Positions 8,902-17,845 of a stretch of 64,000 nucleotides of DNA are shown one piece after another. The DNA is from Chitinophaga pinensis (GTDB taxonomy: Bacteria > Bacteroidota > Bacteroidia > Chitinophagales > Chitinophagaceae). The notes under the pieces were generated by a model. The model had not been told where the DNA came from and did not search any database. It was given only the letters and a program-made list of their open reading frames with translations. Location of the stretch: NCBI GenBank assembly GCA_902167325.1, contig LR632930.1, positions 5,518,001-5,582,000 on the forward strand. Reading direction: 5' to 3'. Position 1 is the stretch's first letter. Every line of letters starts with the position of its first letter. The position numbers and the translations under genes were made by a program.

Positions 8902-10581
8902 ATGCAGATAAGCCGTCCCCTACGCACCATACTCCTTATCGAACTCTTTGTGCCTATTCTGCTGCTAACCATTGGTATTTACCATGGGCTTATGCAGGTA
9001 ATATACCGCGCCGGCGTGATCCAGCGCACCTCCGTGGCGGGCCTCGACTATTACCAGGGGCTTACGCTCCACGGCGTCATTAACGCCATTGTGCTCACCA
9101 CCTTCTTCGCTGTCGCATTCGGGCATGCCACCATGCTTTTCTATACGAAACGCGAACCCAATAAAACCGCCACCCTCGTTTCCATGCTGCTGATGGTTTT
9201 CGGAACCGGACTGGCCGCAGCGGCTATTCTGGCCGGGAAAGCTTCCGTATTGTATACCTTTTATCCTCCCCTGAAGGCCCATCCGGCATTTTACATGGGT
9301 ACCGCCATGCTCATTATAGGTTCATGGATACCGTACTTCGACTGGATCAGGATGTACCTGCAATGGAAGCGGGAAAACCCCAACGAATCTACACCGGTGG
9401 CAGTAATCGGTACACTGGTGAACTTTACCATCTGGTTCGTTTGTACATTAGCGGTTGCGTATGAAGTTTTGGTGATGCTGGTACCCTGGAGCCTTGGCTG
9501 GACGGCGGAGATCAATATCATGCTGGCCCGCACCCTCTTCTGGTTCTTCGGGCACGCACTCGTGTATTTCTGGCTGCTGCCCTCCTATATCATGTTTTAC
9601 ACCATGCTGCCCAAACTCGCCGGTGGCAAGCTCTACTCCGGTAATGCAGGGCGCATCGCTTTCTTCATCTTTCTCATTCTTTCCATTCCCATTGGTGTGC
9701 ATCATCAGTTCGGCGACCCTTCCATTGGCCGGGGCGTTAAGCTCACACAATCCATCCTCACATTTGGCGTAGCTATCCCCAGCTTTATCACTGCTTTCAC
9801 CATCGCCGCATCTCTGGAATATGCAGCGCGCAAAAGAGGTGCCACCGGACTGTGGAGCTGGATATGGAAATTGCCTTTCTTCCGGAAAGATGTGTTTATG
9901 TTCGGTTACCTCATCAACGGGCTTATCCTCTTTATCTTCGGCGGACTAACCGGACTGGTAAACGCATCCTATTCCCTTAACAACGTAGTTCATAATACTT
10001 CTTTTATTCCCGGGCACTTCCATCTCACCGTAGGCGGGCCTGTGTTTCTTGCCATTCTGGGCATGAGCATTTTCATGTTATCGCAACTCAGCGGTAAACG
10101 TATTTACGCGCCCGTCCTCAACACCATTGTACCTTATCTGTGGACAGTGGGGGTACTCATCTTTTCCGCGGGGCTGATGTACGGCGGACTGATGGGAGAA
10201 CCGCGCCGTACAAACATGGGCCTTACCTACCTCAACCCTTCCAGCGAACAGTTTAATCCGTATTGGGTGGTTTCTTCCATGCTGGGACTGGCTGGCGGCG
10301 GTATCATGTTCACCGCGGGATTGTTATATTTCATTTCATTCTTCGGCACCTGTTTGAGAAAGAGAACTTCCGAGCCGGCAGTCGATTTCCCGGTTAGTGA
10401 AACATTGCATGAAGAGCGCCGAATACCGTTGCTGGACAGCTTCAAGCCCTGGCTGGCCATTATGGGACTCATCATTTTCCTCACTTACGTACCTGCTATT
10501 ACAGACGCCATCAATAATACCAACCGCAAGGCACCACCCTACCGTCCGGGTGACCCAACACCGGTAGTACGCAATCAATAA
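8902..10581 (+). CDS. cbaA: ba3-type cytochrome c oxidase subunit I
   Basis: This is a polytopic haem-copper oxidase catalytic subunit of 559 residues. The CuB histidine-tyrosine signature appears as GHALVYFWLLPSY and the CuB histidine pair as HHQF. The haem ligands lie in HNTSFIPGHFHLT, and a low-spin haem His lies near the N-terminus in LHGVIN. The H-x3-Y cross-link pattern with WLLPSY and the overall spacing place it in the B (ba3) family. These oxidases work at low oxygen and pump fewer protons than A-type enzymes. Subunit II is immediately upstream and the SCO copper chaperone starts one base after its stop, so the unit is a compact operon. Confidence 0.95.
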   Translation: MQISRPLRTILLIELFVPILLLTIGIYHGLMQVIYRAGVIQRTSVAGLDYYQGLTLHGVINAIVLTTFFAVAFGHATMLFYTKREPNKTATLVSMLLMVFGTGLAAAAILAGKASVLYTFYPPLKAHPAFYMGTAMLIIGSWIPYFDWIRMYLQWKRENPNESTPVAVIGTLVNFTIWFVCTLAVAYEVLVMLVPWSLGWTAEINIMLARTLFWFFGHALVYFWLLPSYIMFYTMLPKLAGGKLYSGNAGRIAFFIFLILSIPIGVHHQFGDPSIGRGVKLTQSILTFGVAIPSFITAFTIAASLEYAARKRGATGLWSWIWKLPFFRKDVFMFGYLINGLILFIFGGLTGLVNASYSLNNVVHNTSFIPGHFHLTVGGPVFLAILGMSIFMLSQLSGKRIYAPVLNTIVPYLWTVGVLIFSAGLMYGGLMGEPRRTNMGLTYLNPSSEQFNPYWVVSSMLGLAGGGIMFTAGLLYFISFFGTCLRKRTSEPAVDFPVSETLHEERRIPLLDSFKPWLAIMGLIIFLTYVPAITDAINNTNRKAPPYRPGDPTPVVRNQ

Positions 10582-10582
10582 T

Positions 10583-11230
10583 ATGCCGCAACGCCTGAAC
10601 ATATTAAAATCCTGGAAAGCCTTTGTGCTTCTCATCGCCGGGCTGCCGCTCGCGGCATACGGCATCGTTCGGCTCGCAGAGAACCACTTCGGGAAGCTGC
10701 CCTATTTCGCGGCCAATAATGAGCGGGTGAACAGTGCGGCCGATGCTGCAGCACCGGGGTCTTTCACATTTACAACGGCAGGAGGCAATCCTACGGTGAG
10801 TAACAGCTGGAAAGGCCGCATCAACGTGGTGAATTTCTTCTTTACCTCATGCCCGGTGATTTGCCCGGCTATGATGAGGGAGATGAAGCAAATACAGGAA
10901 AGCAGGAACGATGTGCAATTAATCTCCATAACGGTTGACCCTGCGCATGACACACCTCAAAAGCTTCAGGCCTACTCCGCCAAAACCGGTTATGGGAAAG
11001 GTAACTGGCAATTGCTCACCGGAGAAAAGCAGGAGTTGTACCGGTTTGCCCGGAAAGGAATGTATGTAACCGCCACAGAGGGCGATGGCGGACCGGAAGA
11101 TTTCATTCATAGCGACCGCCTTATACTTCTTGACAATAATCTGCACATCCGCGGATACTACAGCGGCACGTCTCCCAAAGAAGTGCAGCTTCTGCTGGAT
11201 GATATTAAAAAACTGCAACATGAACGTTAA
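10583..11230 (+). CDS. SCO1/SenC-family copper chaperone
   Basis: The protein has 215 residues with an N-terminal membrane anchor (about 13-31) and a thioredoxin-fold domain outside the membrane. The copper-binding CxxxC motif is Cys90/Cys94 in SCPVICP, and the distal His is in IHSDR. SCO proteins load copper into CuA of oxidase subunit II, which fits the position right after cbaA. Its last 11 bases overlap the start of the cytochrome c gene. Confidence 0.93.
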   Translation: MPQRLNILKSWKAFVLLIAGLPLAAYGIVRLAENHFGKLPYFAANNERVNSAADAAAPGSFTFTTAGGNPTVSNSWKGRINVVNFFFTSCPVICPAMMREMKQIQESRNDVQLISITVDPAHDTPQKLQAYSAKTGYGKGNWQLLTGEKQELYRFARKGMYVTATEGDGGPEDFIHSDRLILLDNNLHIRGYYSGTSPKEVQLLLDDIKKLQHER

Positions 11231-11762
11231 AGGTATTGTCCTCCTCGTGATATGGCTCTCGCCTGTTCTGCACCTCACTGCCGCCGATACGGAAGAAGGT
11301 AAAAAACTCTTTCAGGCACGGTGTGCTTCCTGCCACAACGTACAGAAAAAGCTGACCGGGCCTGCATTGGCCGGAGTAGATACAAGGTATCCCGAAGAAT
11401 GGATTATCCGGTTCGTAAAATCCTCCCAAAGCATGATCAAAACCGGAGACGCTGCCGCCCTGGCCATCTTCAACGAATATAACCAGGTGGTAATGCCCGA
11501 CCACCCGGACCTCATCGATGATCAGGTACGTTCCATCATCGCCTTCGTGAAGCAGGAAGCGGCCGCTGCTCCCAAAGATGATGCTCCCTTTCCCCGTCCG
11601 GGTCACCTCATGCCCGACCTGATGCCCCTGAGCATTTACAATTTCCCCTTCATGATCGCCTATGTACTGCTGATCGTAGTGATCGTACTCCTGCTTGTTT
11701 TCCTCGTGAATATCAAAAGCATCGAAAAGAAGATGCATGAAAGCAACGGGGAGGACGTATGA
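11220..11762 (+). CDS. Membrane-anchored c-type cytochrome
   Basis: Starting at the ATG at 11220 gives 180 residues. A signal peptide (1-21) is followed by a mono-haem domain with CASCH (Cys35, Cys38, His39) and a probable axial Met92 in VVMPDHP. A C-terminal membrane helix lies at about 141-163. I prefer this start to upstream in-frame codons because it alone places the signal peptide at the N-terminus. The gene overlaps the SCO gene by 11 bp and the next gene by 4 bp (ATGA). Its place in the operon suggests it is the dedicated electron donor to the CuA subunit. Confidence 0.9.
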   Translation: MNVKGIVLLVIWLSPVLHLTAADTEEGKKLFQARCASCHNVQKKLTGPALAGVDTRYPEEWIIRFVKSSQSMIKTGDAAALAIFNEYNQVVMPDHPDLIDDQVRSIIAFVKQEAAAAPKDDAPFPRPGHLMPDLMPLSIYNFPFMIAYVLLIVVIVLLLVFLVNIKSIEKKMHESNGEDV

Positions 11763-12292
11763 GGAGAAATACCCGTCTCGCCTTCGCCCTCCTGCTGATT
11801 GCGGCAGGCTCCATTATCTGGTACCTCTGTGGGTACCGCCAAAACCTTTTGTATGATATTCCGGCCCTGCTCCTGATCTCGGGAGGATGGGTAATGCTGG
11901 GAATGCTTTGCTTTGGTTCCGTCTGGAAAGTGGATGCAGCACGTTACCTGCCAGACCGCCGTAACCGGTTCCGCGGACGGAGGATACTGCTCCTTGTAGC
12001 CATAGCCCTGCTGATCGGGGGGAATGCTTTCTGGGCAGACAAGGCATCCGACAGGCTGGCCGCCTCCTGGCTACAAGGTCCGTTAGTAGCTGTTACTGCC
12101 AAGGTATTAAAAGTAAAAATGGAAGAAGAACGGCAACAATACTTTTACGAAACCATCATTCGTTACCGGGCAGGCACCCGGGAAATGGAGGAAACATTTA
12201 AAAGCACCCGGCACTACAACCCCGGTGATAATGTACAGATATCCTATTCTGCAGAGCATCCGGAGGTATTCCGGGTGGAAGGCCGAAGATGA
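11759..12292 (+). CDS. Small membrane protein with DUF3592-like C-terminal domain
   Basis: This 177-residue protein has three predicted membrane helices (about 7-25, 33-52 and 75-91). A soluble beta-rich domain follows (EERQQYFYETIIRYRAG and later strands). The tail ending in NPGDNVQISYSAEHPE resembles DUF3592 domains. Its start overlaps the cytochrome c stop (ATGA), so it is translated with the oxidase genes. I know of no biochemical role; an accessory role in oxidase assembly is only a guess from position. Confidence 0.7.
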   Translation: MRRNTRLAFALLLIAAGSIIWYLCGYRQNLLYDIPALLLISGGWVMLGMLCFGSVWKVDAARYLPDRRNRFRGRRILLLVAIALLIGGNAFWADKASDRLAASWLQGPLVAVTAKVLKVKMEEERQQYFYETIIRYRAGTREMEETFKSTRHYNPGDNVQISYSAEHPEVFRVEGRR

Positions 12293-12528
12293 CGGCTGGA
12301 GGCTTTAGCCCTACGGTCCGTGGGAAATTTGACAGGGATTCTGAAGAAACGGGGCAGTTTGCATCAAAATTAGTAGTGTTATGCTGATATTGATGATAGT
12401 CCTGGGTGTGAGGAGATGGTTGCAGAAAAACGGCCACCGGTTCATAAAACAACAGTAGCCATTGCTGCCGGAAGCTGCTTACTCCAAATTTCCGTAACTT
12501 CATATCCACCCCAAAAACCCATCATCCA

Positions 12529-14076
12529 ATGGCTACCCCATCACTCGCACCGGGCCAGGCCTCTCCGAAAAGCGCCAGGCCTTTCTTCGGTAATACTCCC
12601 GAATCCACACCTCCTTTCTTTACACCTGCCCCTCCTTCCGTCCAGAAACAGGATGCTCCAGATGCACCTAAAAAAGAGAAGGAAGACGATGTGCCCATCT
12701 CATTCGGATCTATGGAAGTCTTCTGCCAGATCTTCGATGACCTTATCATCAACTGGCCTAAAAGATGGCAGCAGTCTTATCAGTCTGCCAAAAAGAATGG
12801 TGGCACCACCCTGTTTGATCCTAAGTTTGGGCAGGAACTTATCAGCAAAGAAATTATGTCGCTCTGGAACATTTTCTATGCCATCCAGCTCCAGGCCGGC
12901 TCACCCTATAAAGACAAAGTAGATTTCTCCAAAGGCCTTGAAATGGCCGAACAGCTTACCGGCGTTTCCAGTACATGGATCAACCTGGCATCTATTGCCC
13001 TTCACATGGATATGGAAAAGTACCTCGGTGAAAAGATCCCGGTATATGCCAAACGCAACCTTGGTGTGTTCCTCATTTCCGGTGCCCTGCTGCAAAGCGG
13101 CCTTGTTGGTCTCAACGCCCTCATGGGCAGTGAGCTCAACTTCACCTCCCTGCTTGGCCCTGCCACTAAAAAATGGACTGCTCCACCTGCTGGATTCGCA
13201 AGACCTTTTGTTCTCGACAATATACCTGACGACCGCTGGCGGGCCCCCTTCTATCAGCCACCCAAAGCCTTCGAACTGAAGTATTCCGGAACCGACGAGA
13301 AAGCGGAAGAGAAAAAGCTGAGCCTCGGGCTGGGCTTTAACCTCGCTTCTGCACTTGGCAAATACCCCACAGACGAAAAAGATAAGGCGAAATACAAAGG
13401 CCCGGAGTTCTTCCCCTACTTCCAGTATTCCCACTCCTCACCTATAGAAGGCAAGCCCGAGCCTAAAGAACAGCATAAGTTCATGCTGGGTGCGTATGGT
13501 GGTGATAAAGGGATGTACGGACTCCTCGAAGGCGGCGGCCGCTTTAATGGCGACCAGCTCCTGGAAGGATACGGCCGGGCGGGTTTCTCCATGCGTAATT
13601 TCGGTAAGCTGTCCCTGCTCGACCTTTCCGGGGAAGCTAATTACCGGCCCGATGCGGAAACACCCTGGCGCGGAAGGCTCAACGCCGGTGTCAATTTCAA
13701 TATCCTCGATTCTAATAAATACGATTTTAAATTCGGCGCTGCAGGCGGAGTGCTCCTGCCTGGCGGCGGACAACCCGGTGCGGCAGACTTCCGGACCAAT
13801 CTCTCCTTCATGCATAAATACGCTGCAGAAGGCTTCCCACAACCACTAAAAACCGGTGTGGACTTCACCTTCAATTACGGAAAACAAGACCCTTTCAGCG
13901 CACAGTCCCCTAATATGATGGGCATGCAGGGCAGGCTTACGTTCTTCGATATGTTCAAAACAGGATTGGAGTATTATAAAATCAACCAGACGGATGACAA
14001 ACTGCCTTCCAACGATCTGCGGTTCTTCATGGCGGTAGATTTTGCTCCTGCATTGGTGAAACTGACGGGTAAATAA
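12529..14076 (+). CDS. Signal-less barrel-like protein with eCIS-cargo-type N-terminus, function unknown
   Basis: The 515-residue protein has no signal peptide. The first ~55 residues are disordered and carry two PFF motifs (SARPFFGN and PPFFTPAP) followed by PSVQKQ. That pattern resembles N-termini I associate with proteins of extracellular contractile injection systems (for example DUF4157 proteins) in this phylum; this is from memory of the family, not a search. A helical part (about 60-225) is followed by about 280 residues of alternating amphipathic strands such as GRAGFSMRNFGKLSLL and TGVDFTFNYGKQ. The ending DLRFFMAVDF is like an outer-membrane barrel. A barrel without an export signal is odd. 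The flanking genes give no functional hint. Confidence 0.65.
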   Translation: MATPSLAPGQASPKSARPFFGNTPESTPPFFTPAPPSVQKQDAPDAPKKEKEDDVPISFGSMEVFCQIFDDLIINWPKRWQQSYQSAKKNGGTTLFDPKFGQELISKEIMSLWNIFYAIQLQAGSPYKDKVDFSKGLEMAEQLTGVSSTWINLASIALHMDMEKYLGEKIPVYAKRNLGVFLISGALLQSGLVGLNALMGSELNFTSLLGPATKKWTAPPAGFARPFVLDNIPDDRWRAPFYQPPKAFELKYSGTDEKAEEKKLSLGLGFNLASALGKYPTDEKDKAKYKGPEFFPYFQYSHSSPIEGKPEPKEQHKFMLGAYGGDKGMYGLLEGGGRFNGDQLLEGYGRAGFSMRNFGKLSLLDLSGEANYRPDAETPWRGRLNAGVNFNILDSNKYDFKFGAAGGVLLPGGGQPGAADFRTNLSFMHKYAAEGFPQPLKTGVDFTFNYGKQDPFSAQSPNMMGMQGRLTFFDMFKTGLEYYKINQTDDKLPSNDLRFFMAVDFAPALVKLTGK

Positions 14077-14120
14077 CCGGCATGAAACATTCTGCCATCC
14101 CGAAGCGTTAATTCTTCACT

Positions 14121-15290
14121 ATGCTGTCTTCTATCCTCGACAACGATTTCTACAAATTCACTATGCAGCAGGGCGTTACCAGGCTGTTTCCATACGCCCG
14201 TGCGCGTTACCGTTTCATCAACCGGGGCAAGCACTCCTTTCCTCCCGGATTTGCCGATGCCCTGCGTAAAGCCATAGATGAAATGGCGGGCCTGCAGCTC
14301 ACCCGGAAAGAAAAGCAATTCCTCCAGATCACCTGCCCTTACCTCGACCCCGTATATCTCGACTTCCTCGAAGGCTACCGCTACAACCCGGAAGAGGTTC
14401 ATATCTCACAGGAGGGCGATCAGCTGGAAGTAGGTGTGGAAGGACTATGGTACCGGACCATACTCTGGGAAGTACCCGTTATGTCGCTTATCTGCGAATT
14501 GTATTACATGCTGAACCATGCAGAAAGGATCTCTAACGAAGCCATTCTGGATAATACCCGTCAAAAAATTGAGCAATACCGCCGGCTGGGGGTAACCGTA
14601 GCGGAGTTTGGCACACGGCGGCGGTATTCCTATAAAGTGCACAAACTGGTAGTGGAAGCGCTGAAGCAATATGGCACCGGCTCCTTTATCGGCACCAGCA
14701 ATGTGCACCTTGCCATGATGTTTCAGACAAAGCCCATTGGCACCCATGCCCATGAATGGTTCATGTTCCATGCCGCGCGTTTCGGGTTTAAAATGTCGAA
14801 CGCCACCGGATTGCAGAACTGGGTGGATGTGTATCGTGGCGATCTTGGCATTGCTTTGTCTGACACCTATACCACCGATGTTTTCCTCCGGCAGTTCGAT
14901 AAAATGTATTCCAAACTGTTTGACGGCGTGCGGCACGATAGTGGCGACCCGCTGGAGTTTGCTGATAAAGTGATCCGGCATTACAAAGACATGGGTATCG
15001 ATCCGCTCAGTAAAACCATCATCTTCTCCGATGGGCTGAACGTGGAGAAGGTAGCCCGCATTGCGGAACATTGCAGAGGGAGGATCGGCATGTCTTTCGG
15101 GATAGGCACCAGTTTAACGAACGACGCAGGACCCGAAGCCATGAACATCGTCATCAAAATGACGGCTACCAGTCCGCATAACGGTGAATGGACAGAAGTT
15201 GTAAAACTGTCTGATGAACCGGGTAAATACACCGGCAGTGAAGAGATGATCCGTCAGGCGAAGCTGGTATTGGGTATTGGTAATACGTAA
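14121..15290 (+). CDS. pncB: Nicotinate phosphoribosyltransferase
   Basis: The 389-residue length and motifs match the PncB family. These include the N-terminal DNDFYKFTMQQ, TSNVHLAMMF, a central GTHAHEWFMFH, VRHDSGDP for the phosphoribosyl site, and FSDGLNVE. The enzyme makes nicotinate mononucleotide from nicotinate and PRPP in the NAD salvage pathway, in the cytoplasm. It lies just upstream of the Crp/Fnr gene, but the regulator has its own promoter-like box, so the two need not be coupled. Confidence 0.96.
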   Translation: MLSSILDNDFYKFTMQQGVTRLFPYARARYRFINRGKHSFPPGFADALRKAIDEMAGLQLTRKEKQFLQITCPYLDPVYLDFLEGYRYNPEEVHISQEGDQLEVGVEGLWYRTILWEVPVMSLICELYYMLNHAERISNEAILDNTRQKIEQYRRLGVTVAEFGTRRRYSYKVHKLVVEALKQYGTGSFIGTSNVHLAMMFQTKPIGTHAHEWFMFHAARFGFKMSNATGLQNWVDVYRGDLGIALSDTYTTDVFLRQFDKMYSKLFDGVRHDSGDPLEFADKVIRHYKDMGIDPLSKTIIFSDGLNVEKVARIAEHCRGRIGMSFGIGTSLTNDAGPEAMNIVIKMTATSPHNGEWTEVVKLSDEPGKYTGSEEMIRQAKLVLGIGNT

Positions 15291-15296
15291 AAATGC

Positions 15297-15304
15297 TAAT
15301 TTTG
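15297..15304 (+). promoter_or_regulatory. Bacteroidota -7 box for the Crp/Fnr regulator gene
   Basis: TAATTTTG matches TAnnTTTG fully. It ends only 5-8 bases before the candidate ATGs at 15309 and 15312, so a transcript from it would be leaderless or nearly so. No well-placed -33 element is clear. Confidence 0.45.
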
Positions 15305-15308
15305 GAGG

Positions 15309-15941
15309 ATGATGGATACACGCGCTTACCTCGATGCACATTTCCCGCAGTTTGAAGAAGAGCTGAAAGAAGAACTGGCTGCTGTTGCAGAGGTTCGCCA
15401 TATTCCTGCCGGCGAGCCGCTCATGCGTACGGGGCAAAACATCCGGTCTACCGTACTGGTAGCGGAAGGCCGCCTCAAACTCTACCGCGAAGGCCAGGAT
15501 GAAGGGGAGATATTCATGTATCATCTCGAACCTGGTAATGCGTGTGCCCTTTCCATGGTTTGCGGTACGCAGCAGGAAACGAGCGGTGTAATGCTGAAAG
15601 CCATTGAAGACAGCATCGTGATCCTCATCCCTGTTACTTCCATGGAAAACTTCATGCAGCGTTACAAAGGCTGGTACAACTTTGTGGTGGAAACCTACCG
15701 CAACCGTTTTGAAGAACTCCTCACCCTCATCGATCATATAGCTTTCCGGGCTATGGATGAGCGCCTCGTTTATTACCTCGACACCCAGCGTCAGAAATCA
15801 GGCTCGTCCAAACTCCACATTACCCACGGCGAAATCGCCACTGACCTTAACTCTTCCCGCGAAGTGATCAGCCGGCTGCTGAAAAAGCTGGAACAGCAGG
15901 GGAAAGTGAAAGTACACCGCCAGTATATCGAGATATTGTAA
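15309..15941 (+). CDS. Crp/Fnr-family transcriptional regulator of the sulfur cluster
   Basis: The protein has 210 residues (209 if translation starts at the next ATG, 15312). A cNMP-type beta-roll (about 25-120) is joined by a long dimer helix to a winged HTH (about 150-208). The segment where cAMP would bind reads GNACALSMVCG and lacks the GE...RSA signature. It carries Cys79 and Cys85 instead, so a redox, metal or sulfur-species sensor is more likely than a cAMP sensor. The recognition helix SREVISR keeps the Arg-Glu-x3-Arg arrangement that reads GTGA half-sites in E. coli CRP. Two GTGA-N6-TCAC dyads occur just downstream, in front of the TauE gene and in front of the persulfide dioxygenase gene. 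I infer that it activates both units in response to sulfide or persulfide. Confidence 0.88.
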   Translation: MMDTRAYLDAHFPQFEEELKEELAAVAEVRHIPAGEPLMRTGQNIRSTVLVAEGRLKLYREGQDEGEIFMYHLEPGNACALSMVCGTQQETSGVMLKAIEDSIVILIPVTSMENFMQRYKGWYNFVVETYRNRFEELLTLIDHIAFRAMDERLVYYLDTQRQKSGSSKLHITHGEIATDLNSSREVISRLLKKLEQQGKVKVHRQYIEIL

Positions 15942-15942
15942 C

Positions 15943-15987
15943 GGTGACCAAGGTCACCATTATTGCCGCCGCCATACCTGAATTTTG
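15943..15987 (+). promoter_or_regulatory. Crp/Fnr-type operator plus -7-like box ahead of the TauE gene
   Basis: GGTGACCAAGGTCACC (15943-15958) is a perfect 7-bp dyad with the CRP-type half-site spacing GTGA-N6-TCAC. A GAATTTTG box (15980-15987, one mismatch to TAnnTTTG) starts 29.5 bp from the dyad centre. That puts the dyad near -41, the class II activator position. The same spacing recurs at 17846-17890. Confidence 0.65.
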
Positions 15988-16007
15988 CAGTATCAAAAAC
16001 CAACTGC

Positions 16008-16790
16008 ATGGAATGGACAGGTTACATAGCGGCGATATTCATTGGTATATCCCTGGGATTAACGGGTAGCGGAGGCTCCATCCTCACGATGCCCGTGCTC
16101 GTTTACCTGTTCCGCCTTGAACCGGCCATCGCTACCACTTACTCGTTATTCATTGTGGGCAGTACCAGTCTTGCCGGTGCAGCGGGCAGTTACCAGCGCC
16201 GGGAGCTTTCACTGGGTACCGGTATTTTATTCGGGCTTTCAAGCGTGGCGGCAGTATTGCTGACACGGCATTTCGTGTTACCGGCTATTCCGGAACAACT
16301 TTTCAGCATCGGGGCCCTGGCCGTATCCCGTGATATGGCCATGATGTTACTCCTTTCGTTGCTTATGCTCATTTCCGCGTGGTCAATGATCCGCGGCCGG
16401 GAGGCCGATGGAACAGCGGTAATGCCCGGTAAATGGCTTCTACTCGTTTATGGGGCAGGAACCGGTATGGTTACGGGCCTACTGGGCGCCGGGGGAGGCT
16501 TTTTGCTTATTCCCGCACTGGTAAACCTGCTGAAGATGCCACTTCGTACCGCCACAGGTACCAGCCTGTTCATTATCGCACTGAATGCGCTGGCGGGCTT
16601 TGCGGGCGACCTCGGCCATTACCCGCTCCAGTGGCCCCTGTTGCTGACACTTACCGCCCTTGCGCTTGCAGGCATGGCCGCCGGGAGCAAGCTGGCACTA
16701 CACATACCTTCTTCCGGCCTGCGTAAAGGGTTTGGATGGTTCATCCTCGCCCTCGGCATTTTTATCATCGTCAAAGAACTATTCATATGA
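16008..16790 (+). CDS. TauE/SafE-family sulfite/sulfur-compound exporter
   Basis: The 260-residue protein has about eight hydrophobic helices in two halves. Each half has a glycine-rich entry loop: GISLGLTGSGGS near residue 13 and GMVTGLLGAGGGFLLIP near 160. This duplicated pattern is diagnostic for TauE/SafE carriers, which export sulfite, thiosulfate or organosulfonates across the inner membrane. I start at the ATG at 16008; a longer frame would need a TTG and would run through the -7-like box. The stop overlaps the next start (ATGA). With the YeeE genes and the dioxygenase it forms a sulfur-handling set. Confidence 0.9.
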   Translation: MEWTGYIAAIFIGISLGLTGSGGSILTMPVLVYLFRLEPAIATTYSLFIVGSTSLAGAAGSYQRRELSLGTGILFGLSSVAAVLLTRHFVLPAIPEQLFSIGALAVSRDMAMMLLLSLLMLISAWSMIRGREADGTAVMPGKWLLLVYGAGTGMVTGLLGAGGGFLLIPALVNLLKMPLRTATGTSLFIIALNALAGFAGDLGHYPLQWPLLLTLTALALAGMAAGSKLALHIPSSGLRKGFGWFILALGIFIIVKELFI

Positions 16791-17350
16791 TAGCATTTTT
16801 CCAACAACCATGGCCATGGTATGTGGCCGGGCCGCTTATTGGCCTCCTTGTACCGGCATTGCTCCTTACCAGCAACAAGACATTCGGTATCAGCTCCAAC
16901 TTCCGGCATATCTGCGCAGCCTGTGCGCCGGGGAACATCCCTTTCTTCAAGTACAACTGGAAGCAGGAATCATGGAACCTGATATTTGCCCTCGGTATCC
17001 TTGCCGGTGGGTGGATAGCGGTATCTTTACTGGGAAATGGCCAGCCGGCCAGCATCCATCCCAATCTCGCGGCAGATCTGGCAGTATATGGCATCCATCC
17101 GGAAACGGCGATGGTTCCGTCTTCCCTGTTCGGGATTGATCAGTTGTTTACCCTTCGCGGACTGATCCTTATGGTAGGCGGTGGTTTACTCGTGGGCTTC
17201 GGCACACGCTACGCCGGAGGATGTACCAGCGGGCATTCCATCATGGGCCTTTCCAGCCTGCAATGGCCCTCGCTTGTAGCCACCATGGCATTTATGGCCG
17301 GAGGCTTCCTCATGGCCAACTTCATCCTCCCACATTTGCTCGCACTTTAA
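16787..17350 (+). CDS. YeeE/YedE-family thiosulfate-type transporter, N-terminal half protein
   Basis: The 187-residue membrane protein has about five helices. The conserved cysteine motif CAACAPG lies in the first half and GTRYAGGCTSGHSIMG in the second; the latter matches the conserved Cys-containing pore motif of YeeE/YedE (TsuA-like) transporters. In E. coli TsuA these cysteines relay thiosulfate through the channel. Here the family occurs as two separate short proteins (this one and the next). The start at 16787 overlaps the TauE stop. Confidence 0.88.
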   Translation: MIAFFQQPWPWYVAGPLIGLLVPALLLTSNKTFGISSNFRHICAACAPGNIPFFKYNWKQESWNLIFALGILAGGWIAVSLLGNGQPASIHPNLAADLAVYGIHPETAMVPSSLFGIDQLFTLRGLILMVGGGLLVGFGTRYAGGCTSGHSIMGLSSLQWPSLVATMAFMAGGFLMANFILPHLLAL

Positions 17351-17362
17351 CTACTTAATATC

Positions 17363-17773
17363 ATGAAATATCTGAAATACCTTCTTTTTGGCATCCTGTT
17401 CGGCATCATTCTCGTAAAAGCGGAAATGATCAGCTGGTTTCGCATTCAGGAAATGTTCAGGCTGGAATCCTTTCACATGTATGGTATCATCGGCAGTGCC
17501 GTATTTACCGGCATTCTTTCTGTCTGGCTCATCCGCCGGTTCAACATTAAAACCATCCATGGGGAAACGGTGGTGATACCGGAAAAGAAATTCAACAAGG
17601 GGCAGATCTATGGCGGTTTGCTCTTCGGGCTTGGATGGGCGATGACGGGTGCATGTCCCGGACCGCTTTTTGCACAGGCAGGTACGGGCGCCGCCGCAGT
17701 GATCGTCACTATCCTCAGCGCCATTGCGGGAACATGGCTGTATGGGCGTTTCCGGGAGAAACTCCCCCATTAA
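17363..17773 (+). CDS. YeeE/YedE-family (DUF6691-type) transporter, second half protein
   Basis: The 136-residue membrane protein has about four helices and the motif GLGWAMTGACPGPLFAQ, with the conserved Cys in GACPGP. It is the usual partner of the preceding YeeE protein in Bacteroidota; together they rebuild the duplicated YeeE channel. It starts 12 bp after the partner's stop, so they are co-transcribed. The cargo is probably thiosulfate or another sulfane-sulfur species, inferred from family and context. Confidence 0.85.
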   Translation: MKYLKYLLFGILFGIILVKAEMISWFRIQEMFRLESFHMYGIIGSAVFTGILSVWLIRRFNIKTIHGETVVIPEKKFNKGQIYGGLLFGLGWAMTGACPGPLFAQAGTGAAAVIVTILSAIAGTWLYGRFREKLPH

Positions 17774-17845
17774 CGCATGTATGAAATCAGTTTTGGCAAT
17801 GACGGTGGTCAATGCACAGGGAAATGAATTTGAGGACCTTTGCAA

